64,000 nucleotides of DNA from Calothrix sp. HK-06 (GCF_001904745.1 NZ_MRCD01000031.1:1-64000); one strand, 5' to 3'. Positions 17,592 through 27,509 are shown, numbered from the stretch's first letter. Made by a program: numbers and translations. Notes: generated by a model not told the origin, from the sequence alone.

Positions 17592-20500
17592 TTGCCTAAA
17601 CAAATAAAAAATCCTGTCTTCTACGACCCAAAAAGTGTTCGTTGGAGATGGTTTAAGCGTGTCGCTAAAGTTAGTCTTATTACTTTTTTTGGAATTTTTA
17701 TTAGTTGGTTTATTACCGTAGCAATGCAACCAGACCTACCAGCGTTAAGTTTGTTACCTACACACAAAATTTTGAAAGTACATAAATTCTTTCAAAATCA
17801 GCTAAATACACACAAGAGTCACAATATTGCTAACCACGTAGAAAAGCAAAATATAGTTAAAATTATCTCTCCAAAAGCCGCAAATATTCCATCAAGCACC
17901 CCTGCTAAGTCAGAAATTATTGGTTTTTATGTTAATTGGGACGATAACAGCTTCACATCGCTCAAGCAGAATATAAATAAGCTTGATAAGCTAATGCCTG
18001 AATGGTTGCATCTTGAAGAGGGTGGTAAAATCTCGCTTGATGATGAAGTAAAGCAGCAGCGAACTTTAGATTATATTCATAAAAATCGTTCTGACTTGAG
18101 AATAATGCCACTCATTAATAACTTTGATAATAGTAATCAAAGTTGGAATGGAGATAAATTAGCTCAGGTATTAAGTCAGTCAGAAACACGACAAAACTTA
18201 GTTGAAGAATTATTCACAGTTGTTAGTAAAAATAATTTTGCGGGGGTAAATATTGACTTTGAAAATATTCCTGATTCTAGTCAGCGAAATTTAATGGCAT
18301 TTATGGGTGAATTGTATACTAAGTTTCACCCTTTAGGTTTAGAGGTTTCGCAGTCTGTACCATTAGATAATCCTTCGTTTAAATATAAAGAACTGGCACA
18401 GGTTAATGATTATTTAATTTTAATGGCGTATGACGAACATGAATCTACGAGCGAAGCAGGCGCCGTTACATCACAAAACTGGTATGTAGAACATTTACAA
18501 CGTCGCTTCAAAGAATTACCTGCTGATAAATATATTGTGGCAATTGGTAATTACGGTTATGACTGGAAGGCAAATGCAAGTGGTGAGGAAATTTCATTCC
18601 AAGATGCGCTTAAAACTGCACAAGAATCTCAAGGAAAAATTACATTTGACTCTAACACGTTAAATTCAACGTTTGATTATTACGACGATAAAGAAGTCTT
18701 ACACCATGTTTGGTACCTTGATGGTGTGACTGCTTTTAATGAAATTGTCGAAGGTCAAAACCTTGGCGCCCGTGGTTTTGCATTATGGCGTATGGGTTCA
18801 GAAGACCCTTCAATATGGTCTGTGTTCCAAGCCAGCGCACGTCTCGACCAAGAAAAAGCGCTCATGTTGGAAGCTTTGCACTACGGTTTCGATATTGATT
18901 ATGAAGGGCAAGGCGAAGTACTGAAAGTAACTGCTACACCTAAAGATGGCAAACGCCAAATTACTTATGACCAAAAAAGTGGGCTGATATTGAACGAGCA
19001 ATTAAATTCTTATCCGTCTTCGTATGTAATTACACGTTGGGGTGGCGGTAGTAAAAATAAAATTGCCCTCACATTCGATGATGGCCCTGACCCACGGTTT
19101 ACTCCTGGTATTTTAGATGTACTCAAGCGTTACAAAGCTAAAGCTACTTTTTTTGTAATTGGTCTTAATGCCAACAATAATTCTGATTTACTCCATCGTC
19201 TTGTTAATGAAGGTCACGAAATTGGTAATCACACGTTTACACATCCAAATATTGCTATAACTCCACACAAGCAATTAAAACTAGAGCTTAACGCAACCGA
19301 ACGTTTGTTAGAAGGGCAACTTGGCATTAAAACTTTACTTTTTAGACCTCCATATGCAGAAGATGTAGAACCAGAAACACCTGACCAAGTAGCGCCGTTA
19401 AGATATACTGGTCGTCTAGGATACTACACAATTGGAATGCAAATTGACCCGAATGACTGGCGGGCGCCTGGAGTTGATAAAATAGTCAATTCAATTATTG
19501 AGCAAGCTTCGAGCGGTGTTGGGAATGTAGTGTTATTACATGATAGTGGTGGCGATCGCTCACAAACAGTTCAAGCATTGCCAAAAATTATCGAAGAATT
19601 ACGTAAGCGAAATTATGAATTAGTTACAATTTCTGATTTAATAGGGCTAAAACGCGACGAAGTAATGCCAAAAATACCAGCATCCGAGCAAATGATGGCA
19701 AGGTTAGATGGCACTGCATTCTCGTTGATGAATGAATTTAACCAAGGTATCTATTATCTATTTATCATTGGTATTGGTCTTTCAATGATGCGGTTGTTGT
19801 TTGTAGCAGCGTTGGCATTATATGAATGGAAAAGTCGAGGCAACTCTAAAAACAAGTTAACTTATACGCCTAGTGTCAGCGTAATAGTGCCCGCGTACAA
19901 CGAAGAAAAGGTTATTTGCCGAACGATTAACTCCATACTACATTCGCGCTACACAAACTTCGATGTTATTGTCGTCGATGATGGTTCAAGCGATAATACT
20001 TACCAAGACGTAGTTGAAACTTTTGCCCACGAGCATCGAGTTCATGTTTTTACAAAAGCAAATGGTGGTAAAGCGCAATCAGTAAATTATGGCATTCGTC
20101 ACAGTAATGCAGAAATTATTGTTTCGCTAGACGCTGACACAATACTCCGTCCCAACGCTATCGCCAAACTTGTTCGTCACTTTGCTGACCCGAATATCGG
20201 CGCCGTTGCGGGTAATGCTAAAGTTGGTAACCGCATCAATATATTAACTTTCTGGCAAGCACTCGAATATATTACAAGTCAAAACTTAGAGCGGCGAGCG
20301 TTTGGACTACTCAACTGTATCAGCGTTGTTCCAGGTGCCATTGGTGCATGGCGCCGAGAATTAGTATTACAAGCAGGGGGTTACGCTACCGACACCCTAG
20401 CGGAAGATGCCGACCTGACGCTAGCTGTGTTGCGGATGGGATATAAAATTGATTACGAAGAAAACGCAATAGCACTTACCGAGGCGCCGGATACAGTTAA

Positions 20501-20975
20501 TGCTTTCCTCAAACAAAGATTTCGTTGGATGTATGGCACACTGCAAGCAGCATGGAAACACCGCGACACCTTATTTAGAACAAAGTATGGTGCCTTGGGA
20601 ATGTTCGCAATACCCAACGTGTTTGTTTTCCAAATATTCTTTCCTCTCATCTCACCCTTAATGGATGTAATGATGGTCGGTTCAATAGCTTGGGCAATGT
20701 GGCAAAAACATCAACAGCCTGTTGAGTATTCTTCTAATAACTTACAGCAGGTTATTTTGTACTATTGTTTATTTCTATCAGTAGATTTGCTAGCAGCACT
20801 AGTTGCCTTCTGCCTTGAGCGAAAAGAAGACTGGAAGTTACTAATTTGGCTACTACCCCAGCGCTTCTTTTATAGACAACTAATGTACTATGTAGCGATA
20901 AAGTCAACAATCACTGCTATTAAGGGTTCAATGGTTGGTTGGGGTAAACTGGAACGTAAGGCAACCGTTTCGTAA
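17592..20975 (+). CDS. GH18 - polysaccharide deacetylase - GT2 glycosyltransferase fusion
   Basis: About 1127 residues. I chose TTG 17592 because GAGGAG ends eight bases before it; TTG 17586 is too close. Order: one N-terminal membrane span (28-47); GH18-like barrel (110-415) with VNIDFEN (221-227), whose E226 is the expected acid; NodB/CE4 deacetylase (490-670) with TFDDGPD and HTFTHP; a membrane segment near 720-748; processive GT2 (762-990) with VIVPAYNE, LDADT, EDAD and the QRFRW motif; then more C-terminal spans. Such fusions synthesise and modify beta-linked amino-sugar polymers. The combination parallels PgaB plus PgaC in one chain, and the GH75-like neighbour would act on a chitosan-like product. 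Polymer identity is inferred. Confidence 0.9.
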   Translation: MPKQIKNPVFYDPKSVRWRWFKRVAKVSLITFFGIFISWFITVAMQPDLPALSLLPTHKILKVHKFFQNQLNTHKSHNIANHVEKQNIVKIISPKAANIPSSTPAKSEIIGFYVNWDDNSFTSLKQNINKLDKLMPEWLHLEEGGKISLDDEVKQQRTLDYIHKNRSDLRIMPLINNFDNSNQSWNGDKLAQVLSQSETRQNLVEELFTVVSKNNFAGVNIDFENIPDSSQRNLMAFMGELYTKFHPLGLEVSQSVPLDNPSFKYKELAQVNDYLILMAYDEHESTSEAGAVTSQNWYVEHLQRRFKELPADKYIVAIGNYGYDWKANASGEEISFQDALKTAQESQGKITFDSNTLNSTFDYYDDKEVLHHVWYLDGVTAFNEIVEGQNLGARGFALWRMGSEDPSIWSVFQASARLDQEKALMLEALHYGFDIDYEGQGEVLKVTATPKDGKRQITYDQKSGLILNEQLNSYPSSYVITRWGGGSKNKIALTFDDGPDPRFTPGILDVLKRYKAKATFFVIGLNANNNSDLLHRLVNEGHEIGNHTFTHPNIAITPHKQLKLELNATERLLEGQLGIKTLLFRPPYAEDVEPETPDQVAPLRYTGRLGYYTIGMQIDPNDWRAPGVDKIVNSIIEQASSGVGNVVLLHDSGGDRSQTVQALPKIIEELRKRNYELVTISDLIGLKRDEVMPKIPASEQMMARLDGTAFSLMNEFNQGIYYLFIIGIGLSMMRLLFVAALALYEWKSRGNSKNKLTYTPSVSVIVPAYNEEKVICRTINSILHSRYTNFDVIVVDDGSSDNTYQDVVETFAHEHRVHVFTKANGGKAQSVNYGIRHSNAEIIVSLDADTILRPNAIAKLVRHFADPNIGAVAGNAKVGNRINILTFWQALEYITSQNLERRAFGLLNCISVVPGAIGAWRRELVLQAGGYATDTLAEDADLTLAVLRMGYKIDYEENAIALTEAPDTVNAFLKQRFRWMYGTLQAAWKHRDTLFRTKYGALGMFAIPNVFVFQIFFPLISPLMDVMMVGSIAWAMWQKHQQPVEYSSNNLQQVILYYCLFLSVDLLAALVAFCLERKEDWKLLIWLLPQRFFYRQLMYYVAIKSTITAIKGSMVGWGKLERKATVS

Positions 20976-21072
20976 CAGTTCATTGCGAAGCTGATGTTGA
21001 AATGAAACAATATGATAAGTTTGGCAAATGTTAATCAATATTCGGCACGATTAATTAATCAAGGAGAACACA

Positions 21073-21276
21073 GTGGCAACGGAATCAAATTTTAAAAGGG
21101 GCAAAGACGCGGTAAATGAGGAGTTCAGCGAATATGTTGCTCATTTACAGTTTCATATGACACTACAAGCTCGTAATCTGGTTCCTACTCTCAAGCAAAG
21201 CTTAGATGACAGTCGAGAGCTTTTGCTGCATCAAACACAAGCTAATTTTGAGAAGCAAATTTCTCGTCAAGCGTAG
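21073..21276 (+). CDS. small hypothetical protein, helical
   Basis: 67 residues starting at GTG 21073, with AAGGAG about seven bases upstream. Largely helical and charged (RNLVPTLKQSLDDSRELLLHQTQ). No recognised family. It lies 97 bases after the fusion gene and is followed at once by a strong intrinsic terminator, so it may be the last gene of that transcript or a separate small unit. Confidence 0.6.
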   Translation: MATESNFKRGKDAVNEEFSEYVAHLQFHMTLQARNLVPTLKQSLDDSRELLLHQTQANFEKQISRQA

Positions 21277-21316
21277 CAAGGCTTATACAATTTTTAACAA
21301 AACTTAAAATATATTT

Positions 21317-21369
21317 AAAGCAGACCTAGTTTCTTTAGGGTAAATTTATTCTAGCTAGGTTTGCTTTTT
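21317..21369 (+). terminator. intrinsic terminator
   Basis: AAAGCAGACCTAG (21317-21329) pairs with CTAGGTTTGCTTTTT (21355-21369) around a 25-base loop, and the 3' arm runs into a T tract. It ends the 67-residue gene transcript. Confidence 0.85.
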
Positions 21370-21489
21370 GGCGTTTAGCTTTAAATAAATACCTCTTATG
21401 ATTTGGCGCCAAAACGTCAAAAGCCGTTAAAATTAATGCAATAGATATAGATTCTCAACACCATTACCTATGGCTGTGTAGCGGCTCGA

Positions 21490-22746
21490 ATGAAAATGAC
21501 TTCTTTATTACCCCAAAATCTAAGTGTTGTTATCCGACCAGTACAGTATCGTGACTTGGACGGTATTGAACGCTTGACTCACGAGTCATTCTCTGCCCTA
21601 ACACCACAGGGAGAAAATGACGGTGCCAAGCAAGTACAATGGTTACGTCGTTGGTATGGGTTGCTGAAATGTTTAAGTTGGTTTCCCAACCCTTTAAGAT
21701 ATCGTCTGTGTGCTTATGTTGTAGAGCAAGGACGAACATTATTAGGAATGGTGCAAGTATCACCATTTAACCGGACACGAAGTACTTGGCGCGTAGACCG
21801 TGTACTGCTAGAACGGGGTAACGATAGATTAAGCATTGGCTCACAGCTTTTACGTCATTGCTTTGAGTCAATATTGGAAGCGCGTACTTGGATACTGGAA
21901 GTTAATGTAAACGACGCAGACGCATTAGCACTTTACCGTCGCAATGGATTCCAGCGTCTTGCGGAAATTACGTATTGGGAATTAAAACCAGAATTATTAT
22001 CAAGCTTGGCTTTGGCAGAACCGGATCTGCCAAATTTACTTCCTGTCAGTAATGCTGATGCCCAATTGTTGTATCAATTAGATACAGCATCAATGCCACC
22101 TTTGGTGCGACAAGTATTTGACCGTCAAACTTGTGACTTTAAAACAGGTTTATTTGAAGGGTTGACGGATGCTTTGAAACAGTGGCTCAATAAAAGCGAA
22201 GTTGTTAGTGGGTATGTTTTTGAACCTTCTCGCAAAGCAGCGATAGGTTACTTTCAAATAACTGTAGATAGAAAAGGAAATTCACCACACGTTGCAACAC
22301 TAACGGTACATCCTGCTTACACTTGGCTATATCCAGAGCTACTTTCTCAGTTAGCACGTATAGCCCAAGATTTTCCTAAGCAAGCTTTACGTATAGCTTC
22401 AGCCGATTATTTACCAGAAGGAGAGGAATATCTAGAACGAATTGGAGCAAGCCGAACTGAGCATACATTAATTATGTCCCGGTCAGTGTGGCATAAAGTG
22501 CGCGAATCAAAGTTTGTTTCACTCGAAGGTATTCAACTGCCTGAAGTATTACAAGGTTTACAACCTGCACGTAAACCAATACCTGGTGGAATGTCTTGGA
22601 CTCAACAAGGTAAAGCGTCAGTTCCGGACAGGATTGTCAAAAATAATACTGTTAAAGATTCGGTTGCATTTTCCTATAATCACGGTAGCGTAGAAGCATC
22701 GAATGATTTTGAAGGCGATGCCGACCAGGAGCAGTTGCGTGGTTAA
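21490..22746 (+). CDS. GNAT family N-acetyltransferase
   Basis: 418 residues. N-terminal GNAT domain (about 12-170): IRPVQYRDLDGIERL, then VDRVLLERGNDRLSIGSQLLRHCFE (acetyl-CoA loop region) and EVNVNDADALALYRRNGFQ (C-terminal GNAT strand and helix). The second half (180-350) may be a degenerate second GNAT repeat. The last 70 residues are low-complexity. First gene of the conserved-looking run with ruvX, DUF3727, mltG, yqeG and proB. Acceptor unknown. Confidence 0.8.
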   Translation: MKMTSLLPQNLSVVIRPVQYRDLDGIERLTHESFSALTPQGENDGAKQVQWLRRWYGLLKCLSWFPNPLRYRLCAYVVEQGRTLLGMVQVSPFNRTRSTWRVDRVLLERGNDRLSIGSQLLRHCFESILEARTWILEVNVNDADALALYRRNGFQRLAEITYWELKPELLSSLALAEPDLPNLLPVSNADAQLLYQLDTASMPPLVRQVFDRQTCDFKTGLFEGLTDALKQWLNKSEVVSGYVFEPSRKAAIGYFQITVDRKGNSPHVATLTVHPAYTWLYPELLSQLARIAQDFPKQALRIASADYLPEGEEYLERIGASRTEHTLIMSRSVWHKVRESKFVSLEGIQLPEVLQGLQPARKPIPGGMSWTQQGKASVPDRIVKNNTVKDSVAFSYNHGSVEASNDFEGDADQEQLRG

Positions 22747-23248
22747 TCAGCAGTTAAAGGAAGACAATGAAGTTTGTTTGGTGTCTTCCTCATCTCAATC
22801 TAAATACGTTCTTGCTTTAGCATTAGATGTAGGAAGCAAGCGAATTGGTGTTGCTGGTTGCGACAAAACAGGACTTATCGCAACTGGCATTACTACTATT
22901 GAGCGCACTGCTTTCTCGAAGGATATTGAGCAATTACGCCAATTAGTTATTGAGCGCGAAATAAATGTATTAGTTGTGGGTTTACCATATAACATGGATG
23001 GAACTTTAGGGTTTCAAGCAAAACACGTTCAGAAATTTGCCAAGCGTGTTAGCAAAATATTAAACCTGCCAGTGGAATATGTTGATGAGCGTTTAACGTC
23101 GTTTCAAGCTGAACAAATGATTTTAGCTGAAAATCGTTCTCCATCTCGTAATAAAGGTTTAATCGACCGAAAAGCGGCAGCATTGATTTTGCAGCAATGG
23201 CTTGATGCAAGAAGGAATTTTGAAACACGACCAATTCCAAATGCATGA
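22739..23248 (+). CDS. ruvX: putative pre-16S rRNA nuclease / Holliday junction resolvase-like YqgF
   Basis: 169 residues from GTG 22739. AGGAG at 22727-22731 gives a seven-base spacing, so this start is better than the ATG at 22703, which would overlap the GNAT gene by 44 bases. With the GTG the overlap is eight bases and coupling is likely. Motifs of the RNase H-like YqgF fold: ALDVGSKRIGVA, VVGLPYNMDG and YVDERLTSFQAE, with a conserved Asp in each of the first two. Acts in 5' processing of 16S rRNA and was earlier annotated as a resolvase. Confidence 0.93.
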   Translation: MVNQQLKEDNEVCLVSSSSQSKYVLALALDVGSKRIGVAGCDKTGLIATGITTIERTAFSKDIEQLRQLVIEREINVLVVGLPYNMDGTLGFQAKHVQKFAKRVSKILNLPVEYVDERLTSFQAEQMILAENRSPSRNKGLIDRKAAALILQQWLDARRNFETRPIPNA

Positions 23249-23361
23249 TATCCTGAAGTTTGGTAGCCAGTTCGACTCAATTTAATTTACATTACCTGTT
23301 TAAGAAACAATTAAGCAGTTTTTGCAGTTGCTGGTAGTTAATATATTTGCATATATCGGCT

Positions 23362-23934
23362 ATGTATTCCTCACAATTTCCTGAAGACAATGATAAAGCT
23401 CAAGCTGGTTCCATCACCTTGACGGATGAGCAAGGACGCACGCTTGAATGTTATGTCGAGCATTCACTTTCGGTGGAAGAGCAAGAATATGTTTTACTTC
23501 TTCCTGTAGATGCCCCCGTAGAAATCTTTGCTTGGCAAGGTGACGATGAGGAAGAAGAAGCAATTCTAGTAGAAGACGATGCCGCAATTGATGAGTTATT
23601 TGCCAACGCTCAAGCTGTGTTGTCAGAACACAATTTAGCGCTCAAAAATACAGCTTATGCCCTAACTGTAGCAGGTGAATTACCGCCTGTTGAAGATTCC
23701 GAACTTTTTACTCTCGAAATTGAAGACGAAGACGCGGATTTAGAACCTGAGCAATTACAATTGCTTGCGACCTTTTACCAAGATGAGCAAGAATACGCCA
23801 TATACACTCCCCTTGACCCGCTTTTGTTTTTCGCACGATTAACAAAATCTGGTAAACCTGAGCTTTTATCTCCTGAAGAATTTCGTAAAGTTCAACCGCT
23901 TTTGGAAGAACAGTTGTTTAACGAAGTTGAGTAA
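23362..23934 (+). CDS. DUF3727 domain protein (cyanobacteria and plastids)
   Basis: 190 residues from ATG 23362; the TTG 23347 start is less likely. Acidic N-terminal half resembling DUF1292 (ITLTDEQGRTLECYVEH, then a VDAPVEIFAW strand and an EEEEAI patch), followed by a second related domain (LQLLATFYQDEQEYAIYTPLDPLLFFAR). DUF3727 is largely limited to cyanobacteria and chloroplasts. Its stop overlaps the mltG reading frame, and the order ruvX-DUF3727-mltG-yqeG is a recurrent cyanobacterial arrangement in my recollection. Biochemical role unknown. Confidence 0.8.
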   Translation: MYSSQFPEDNDKAQAGSITLTDEQGRTLECYVEHSLSVEEQEYVLLLPVDAPVEIFAWQGDDEEEEAILVEDDAAIDELFANAQAVLSEHNLALKNTAYALTVAGELPPVEDSELFTLEIEDEDADLEPEQLQLLATFYQDEQEYAIYTPLDPLLFFARLTKSGKPELLSPEEFRKVQPLLEEQLFNEVE

Positions 23935-23962
23935 AGAATTTTTTCGTAAAAATCAGTACTTA

Positions 23963-25021
23963 ATGATGAGTTATCAAAAAATAGGTTGGCAGCGGTTATT
24001 TATATTTAGCCTGCTGCCTTTACTGTTGGCTATTGTTGGTAGCACCAGTTGGCTTTGGTGGAGTTGGGCTATTTCACCTGTATCTAGTACCGCAAAACCT
24101 CAACGGTTTCAAATTGCTTCTGGTACAGCAACTCAACAAATTGGCGCCAAGTTAGAACAAGCAGGTTTAATTCGGTCAAAATATGCCTGGAGTTTATTGG
24201 CAAGATATAAAAATTGGCAAGACCCAAAAGGTGATTTTCAGGCTGGTACTTATGAATTATCTGGAAATCAGCCAATGAATGTAATTGCTGAAACAATTCG
24301 AGATGGTAAGGTTGTGCAAACTAGTTTTACTATCCCAGAAGGTTGGTCTTTGAGACAAATGGCGAGGTACTTTCAAGAAAAGGGTTGGTTTTCTGCTGAA
24401 GATTTTATAAAGACCGCTAGTATTGTTGATAGGAAAAAATTTTCTTGGCTTCCTGCTGATATTCCGATTCTGGAAGGTTTTCTTTTTCCGGATACTTACC
24501 AAGTTCCAGCGGAAAAAATTACACCTCAAGATGTTGTCGAGCAAATGCTTAAACGTTTTGAGCAAACTGTTTTACCTGTATACCGAAAAGAGAAAGGTAA
24601 AACAAAGTTTACACTTAAAGAATGGGTGACGCTCGCTAGTATTGTAGAAAAAGAGGCTGTTGTGGCACAAGAAAGGCGCCGGATTGCGGGTGTATTTGTA
24701 TCTCGCTTGCAAAAAGGGATAAAACTAGAAAGTGATCCCACTGTTGAATATGCTTTTGGAATTACTCAAACTCCTGATAAACCTTTAACGTTTGCACAAG
24801 TTAGACAACCATCACCGTATAATACTTATGCAACGCCTGGTTTACCTCCTACTCCCATAGCGGCGCCTGGTTTGCCTGCACTACAAGCTGTGTTAAACCC
24901 CGAAAATACTGATTATTTATTTTTTGTTGCTCGCTATGATGGTACGCATGTTTTTAGCCGTACCATACAGGAACACGAAGCCGCTGTTGCTAAAATTCGT
25001 AGAGAAAGACAGAAAAAATAA
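23963..25021 (+). CDS. mltG: endolytic murein transglycosylase MltG (YceG-like)
   Basis: About 352 residues from ATG 23963; the TTG at 23927 would add twelve. One N-terminal membrane span (RLFIFSLLPLLLAIVG) anchors it, with the catalytic part outside. The YceG signature is present: a LysM-like region, then LASIVEKEAVV with the catalytic glutamate (about residue 239 from the TTG), SDPTVEYAFG, and PSPYNTYATPGLPP...PGLPALQAVLNP. MltG cuts nascent glycan strands and so sets their length. It sits in the middle of the ruvX to proB run. Confidence 0.94.
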   Translation: MMSYQKIGWQRLFIFSLLPLLLAIVGSTSWLWWSWAISPVSSTAKPQRFQIASGTATQQIGAKLEQAGLIRSKYAWSLLARYKNWQDPKGDFQAGTYELSGNQPMNVIAETIRDGKVVQTSFTIPEGWSLRQMARYFQEKGWFSAEDFIKTASIVDRKKFSWLPADIPILEGFLFPDTYQVPAEKITPQDVVEQMLKRFEQTVLPVYRKEKGKTKFTLKEWVTLASIVEKEAVVAQERRRIAGVFVSRLQKGIKLESDPTVEYAFGITQTPDKPLTFAQVRQPSPYNTYATPGLPPTPIAAPGLPALQAVLNPENTDYLFFVARYDGTHVFSRTIQEHEAAVAKIRRERQKK

Positions 25022-25041
25022 TTTTCAATTTTTAAAAGACA

Positions 25042-25066
25042 AAGACGTGACATGTCACGTCTCTAC
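25042..25066. repeat. dispersed palindrome of the AGACGTG family
   Basis: AAGACGTGACATGTCACGTCTCTAC. It contains an ATG in the yqeG frame, which makes the yqeG ORF look eleven codons too long. Confidence 0.8.
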
Positions 25067-25084
25067 ATTACTAAATTTGAACTA

Positions 25085-25633
25085 ATGACCTGGAACGAAT
25101 TACTACAACCTGATTTAATTCTCTCTTCTTCAATATTGAGCCTTACGCCTGACATCATTCAACGATATAACCTTAAAGGGCTGGTGCTTGATGTTGATGA
25201 AACACTAGTACCATTTAAAGCTGCTGTTGCTTCGCCTGAACTCCAAGAGTGGGTAGTACAAGTGCGTCAAGTTGCATCGCTTTGGCTTGTCAGTAATAAT
25301 ATCAGCGAAAATCGAATTAGCAATATTGCCCGTGCGCTAAATTTACCTTATTATCATGGCGCTGCGAAACCGTCACGTCGTAAAGTCCGTGCAGCACTCG
25401 CTGAAATGAATTTGCCTGTAAACCAAGTTGGTATGGTTGGGGATAGGTTGTTTACTGATGTCTTGGTGGGTAATCGTTTGGGAATGTTTACAATTCTCGT
25501 TGAACCAATGATGCATCCAGGTACAGCGTTGCGCTCCCACCCGGTTCGTAATTTTGAAGTGTGGGCATCTGAAATTTTAGGGGCTACAATTAGTCCAAAG
25601 GAAAAAAGATTTACAAAGCGTAATAAATATTAA
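25085..25633 (+). CDS. YqeG family HAD-type phosphatase
   Basis: 182 residues from ATG 25085. An earlier ATG at 25052 is inside the palindromic repeat at 25042-25066, and the residues it would add are repeat-encoded, so I reject it. HAD motifs: LVLDVDETLVPF (motif I), WLVSNN (motif II), the lysine in HGAAKPSRRK (motif III) and GMVGDRLFTDVLVGNRLGM (motif IV). YqeG proteins are HAD IIIA hydrolases; related plant and yeast members are phosphatidylglycerophosphate phosphatases, so a role in PG synthesis is plausible. The gene lies between mltG and proB. Confidence 0.88.
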   Translation: MTWNELLQPDLILSSSILSLTPDIIQRYNLKGLVLDVDETLVPFKAAVASPELQEWVVQVRQVASLWLVSNNISENRISNIARALNLPYYHGAAKPSRRKVRAALAEMNLPVNQVGMVGDRLFTDVLVGNRLGMFTILVEPMMHPGTALRSHPVRNFEVWASEILGATISPKEKRFTKRNKY

Positions 25634-25757
25634 AGAAAGTAAATCTAAAGAAATAATTAAAAAAGGTTCGTTACAGACAAATATAAGGGATTATGAAAAT
25701 TAATAAGATGGGGTAGAAGAAATATATACCCTAGTCATAGTAAATAACTTTAAAACC

Positions 25758-25798
25758 TTTAAAGCGCTAGTCCTAACTATAGGGAAACTGGCGCTTTA
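25758..25798 (+). terminator. hairpin after yqeG, probable terminator
   Basis: AAAGCGC (25761-25767) pairs with GCGCTTT (25791-25797), with an inner CCTA/TAGG pairing. The T tract is weak, so this may be a processed 3' end. Confidence 0.55.
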
Positions 25799-25813
25799 GT
25801 GTTTAGGTTGGGG

Positions 25814-25910
25814 GGCGGGTTTACGAGGTGTTGCGTGCTGTTTTAGGATATTGGTTAACCCGCCCTTACGAGGTGTTGCGTGCTGTTTTAGGATATTGGT
25901 TAAACCGCCT
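25814..25910. repeat. GGGCGGGTT-AACCCGCCC repeat with 38-base tandem duplication
   Basis: A 38-base unit beginning TTACGAGGTGTTGCG is repeated exactly at 25821-25858 and 25866-25903 (period 45). The first unit is flanked by GGCGGGT and AACCCGCCC. Other copies of the outer repeat lie at 37016-37072 and 61720-61778. It occupies the leader of proB. Confidence 0.85.
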
Positions 25911-25924
25911 CTACGATATATAAG

Positions 25925-27034
25925 ATGCCTCAGACTCTGGTTATTAAAATTGGAACTTCTAGTCTTACTCAGCCTGAAACTGGATTATTGGCGCTATCTA
26001 CTATTGCTACATTAGCTGAAGTGCTTTCACAACTGCGCTCGAAAGGACATAGAGTTATTCTTGTATCGAGTGGCGCCGTAGGAGTGGGAAGTGCGCGTTT
26101 AGGTTTAACCGAACGTCCAAAAAGCATTGCCTTGAAACAAGCTGTGGCTGCTGTTGGACAAGGGCGCCTGATGCGGGTTTATGATGATTTATTTACGACG
26201 CTACAACAACCGATAGCTCAAGTTTTATTAACTCGTAGCGATTTGGTGCAGCGTAGTAGATATTTAAATGTTTACAATACTTTTCGGGAGTTACTCGAAC
26301 TCGGTGTTATTCCTATTGTGAATGAGAATGATACTGTTGCTGTTGAAGAATTAAAGTTTGGGGACAATGATACTCTTTCTGCACTTGTTGCCAGTTTAGT
26401 AGAAGCTGATTGGTTATTTTTACTTACAGATGTAGATAAATTATATTCGGCAGACCCTCGCTCTGTACCTGATGCGAAACCAATTAGTTTGGTAAACAGT
26501 ATAAAAGAACTGACGGTTATGCAGGTTCAAACAGGTGGTCAAGGTTCGCAGTGGGGAACGGGGGGAATGGTAACAAAAATATCTGCGGCTCGCATTGCTA
26601 CAGCAGCAGGAGTACGGACAGTTATAACACGAGGACAATACCCTCATAATATAAGCAAAATTATTAATGGAGAGTCTATTGGTACGCAGTTTCAACCACA
26701 ACCAGAACCAACAGGAGCGCGCAAACGTTGGATAGCTTATGGTTTAGTTCCATTGGGTAAGCTGTATTTAGATAACGGCGCCGCAACAGCAATTTCTGAT
26801 GGAGGAAAATCTCTACTTGCTGCGGGAATTACTGAAGTAAAAGGTGAATTTGATACACAAGAATCTGTAGGAATATTTGATGGCGAAGGTAATGAAATCG
26901 CGCGGGGATTAGTTAATTATAGTAGCAATGAGTTGCAGAAGATTCGCGGGCGCCATTCTAGAGAAATTAGAGAAATTTTAGGGTATGAAGGCGCCGAAAC
27001 TGTTGTACATCGTGATAACTTAGTGTTGATTTAA
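25925..27034 (+). CDS. proB: glutamate 5-kinase
   Basis: First step of proline synthesis: phosphorylation of L-glutamate to gamma-glutamyl phosphate. 369 residues, the usual length for a two-domain enzyme. The amino acid kinase domain (1-255) opens with [10 protein letters not shown] and has [27 protein letters not shown] and the [12 protein letters not shown] loop. A PUA domain (about 275-365) follows. No proA is adjacent. A GGCGCC-rich gene, with five copies. The leader contains a duplicated repeat. Confidence 0.97.
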   Translation: MPQTLVIKIGTSSLTQPETGLLALSTIATLAEVLSQLRSKGHRVILVSSGAVGVGSARLGLTERPKSIALKQAVAAVGQGRLMRVYDDLFTTLQQPIAQVLLTRSDLVQRSRYLNVYNTFRELLELGVIPIVNENDTVAVEELKFGDNDTLSALVASLVEADWLFLLTDVDKLYSADPRSVPDAKPISLVNSIKELTVMQVQTGGQGSQWGTGGMVTKISAARIATAAGVRTVITRGQYPHNISKIINGESIGTQFQPQPEPTGARKRWIAYGLVPLGKLYLDNGAATAISDGGKSLLAAGITEVKGEFDTQESVGIFDGEGNEIARGLVNYSSNELQKIRGRHSREIREILGYEGAETVVHRDNLVLI

Positions 27035-27158
27035 TTTAAACACACGCCACAAAATACTGAAAATTTCAAATAAGCTAATTTTATGACTACCAGAAAATTA
27101 ATGACTAGTTTAAAGCAAAAAACACGGAAAGATTTAGAAAAAAAGGTAAAATTGACCT

Positions 27159-27461
27159 ATGAACAAAAAACTAGATTCTTCAGCGTTAGAAAATCTAAAA
27201 CTAGTTTTTGGAACTTCTAGCACGCAACGTGTAATAGAAAATGCATTTAACATTTTAGCTTTATAAGAATTAACGAAACAAGAATCTATATATAATTTTA
27301 CTGCATATGATTATATGCAAAAACTAATCGCTTTAAGAGAGAATTCGGAGGAATTAAATTCAATCTACATTCCTAGATGTGTTATTGCGGCAACCTCAAG
27401 CTTTGTAAAAAGTAAATATAATAAACTTGAATTTAAATCTGTCAACAAATTGTTAATTTAG
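27159..27461 (+). pseudogene. interrupted small ORF
   Basis: From ATG 27159 the frame reads MNKKLDSSALENLKLVFG...NILAL, a TAA at 27264-27266, then continues ELTKQESIYNFTAYDYMQK...NKLEFKSVNKLLI to a TAG at 27459-27461. 100 codons with a single stop and sensible composition on both sides suggest one gene broken by a nonsense mutation. A truncated 35-residue protein could still be made. Family not recognised; the N-terminal part has the size and charge pattern of an antitoxin or small regulator, which is only a guess. Confidence 0.5.
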
Positions 27462-27509
27462 TAATTAATTTCGTGACAGATAAAACAAAAAGTCTTTGGA
27501 ATTTGAAGC

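Noticed and set aside
22703-22738. Upstream ATG for ruvX
   Set aside because: The GTG at 22739 has AGGAG at ideal spacing, and the extra twelve residues are absent from the YqgF family.
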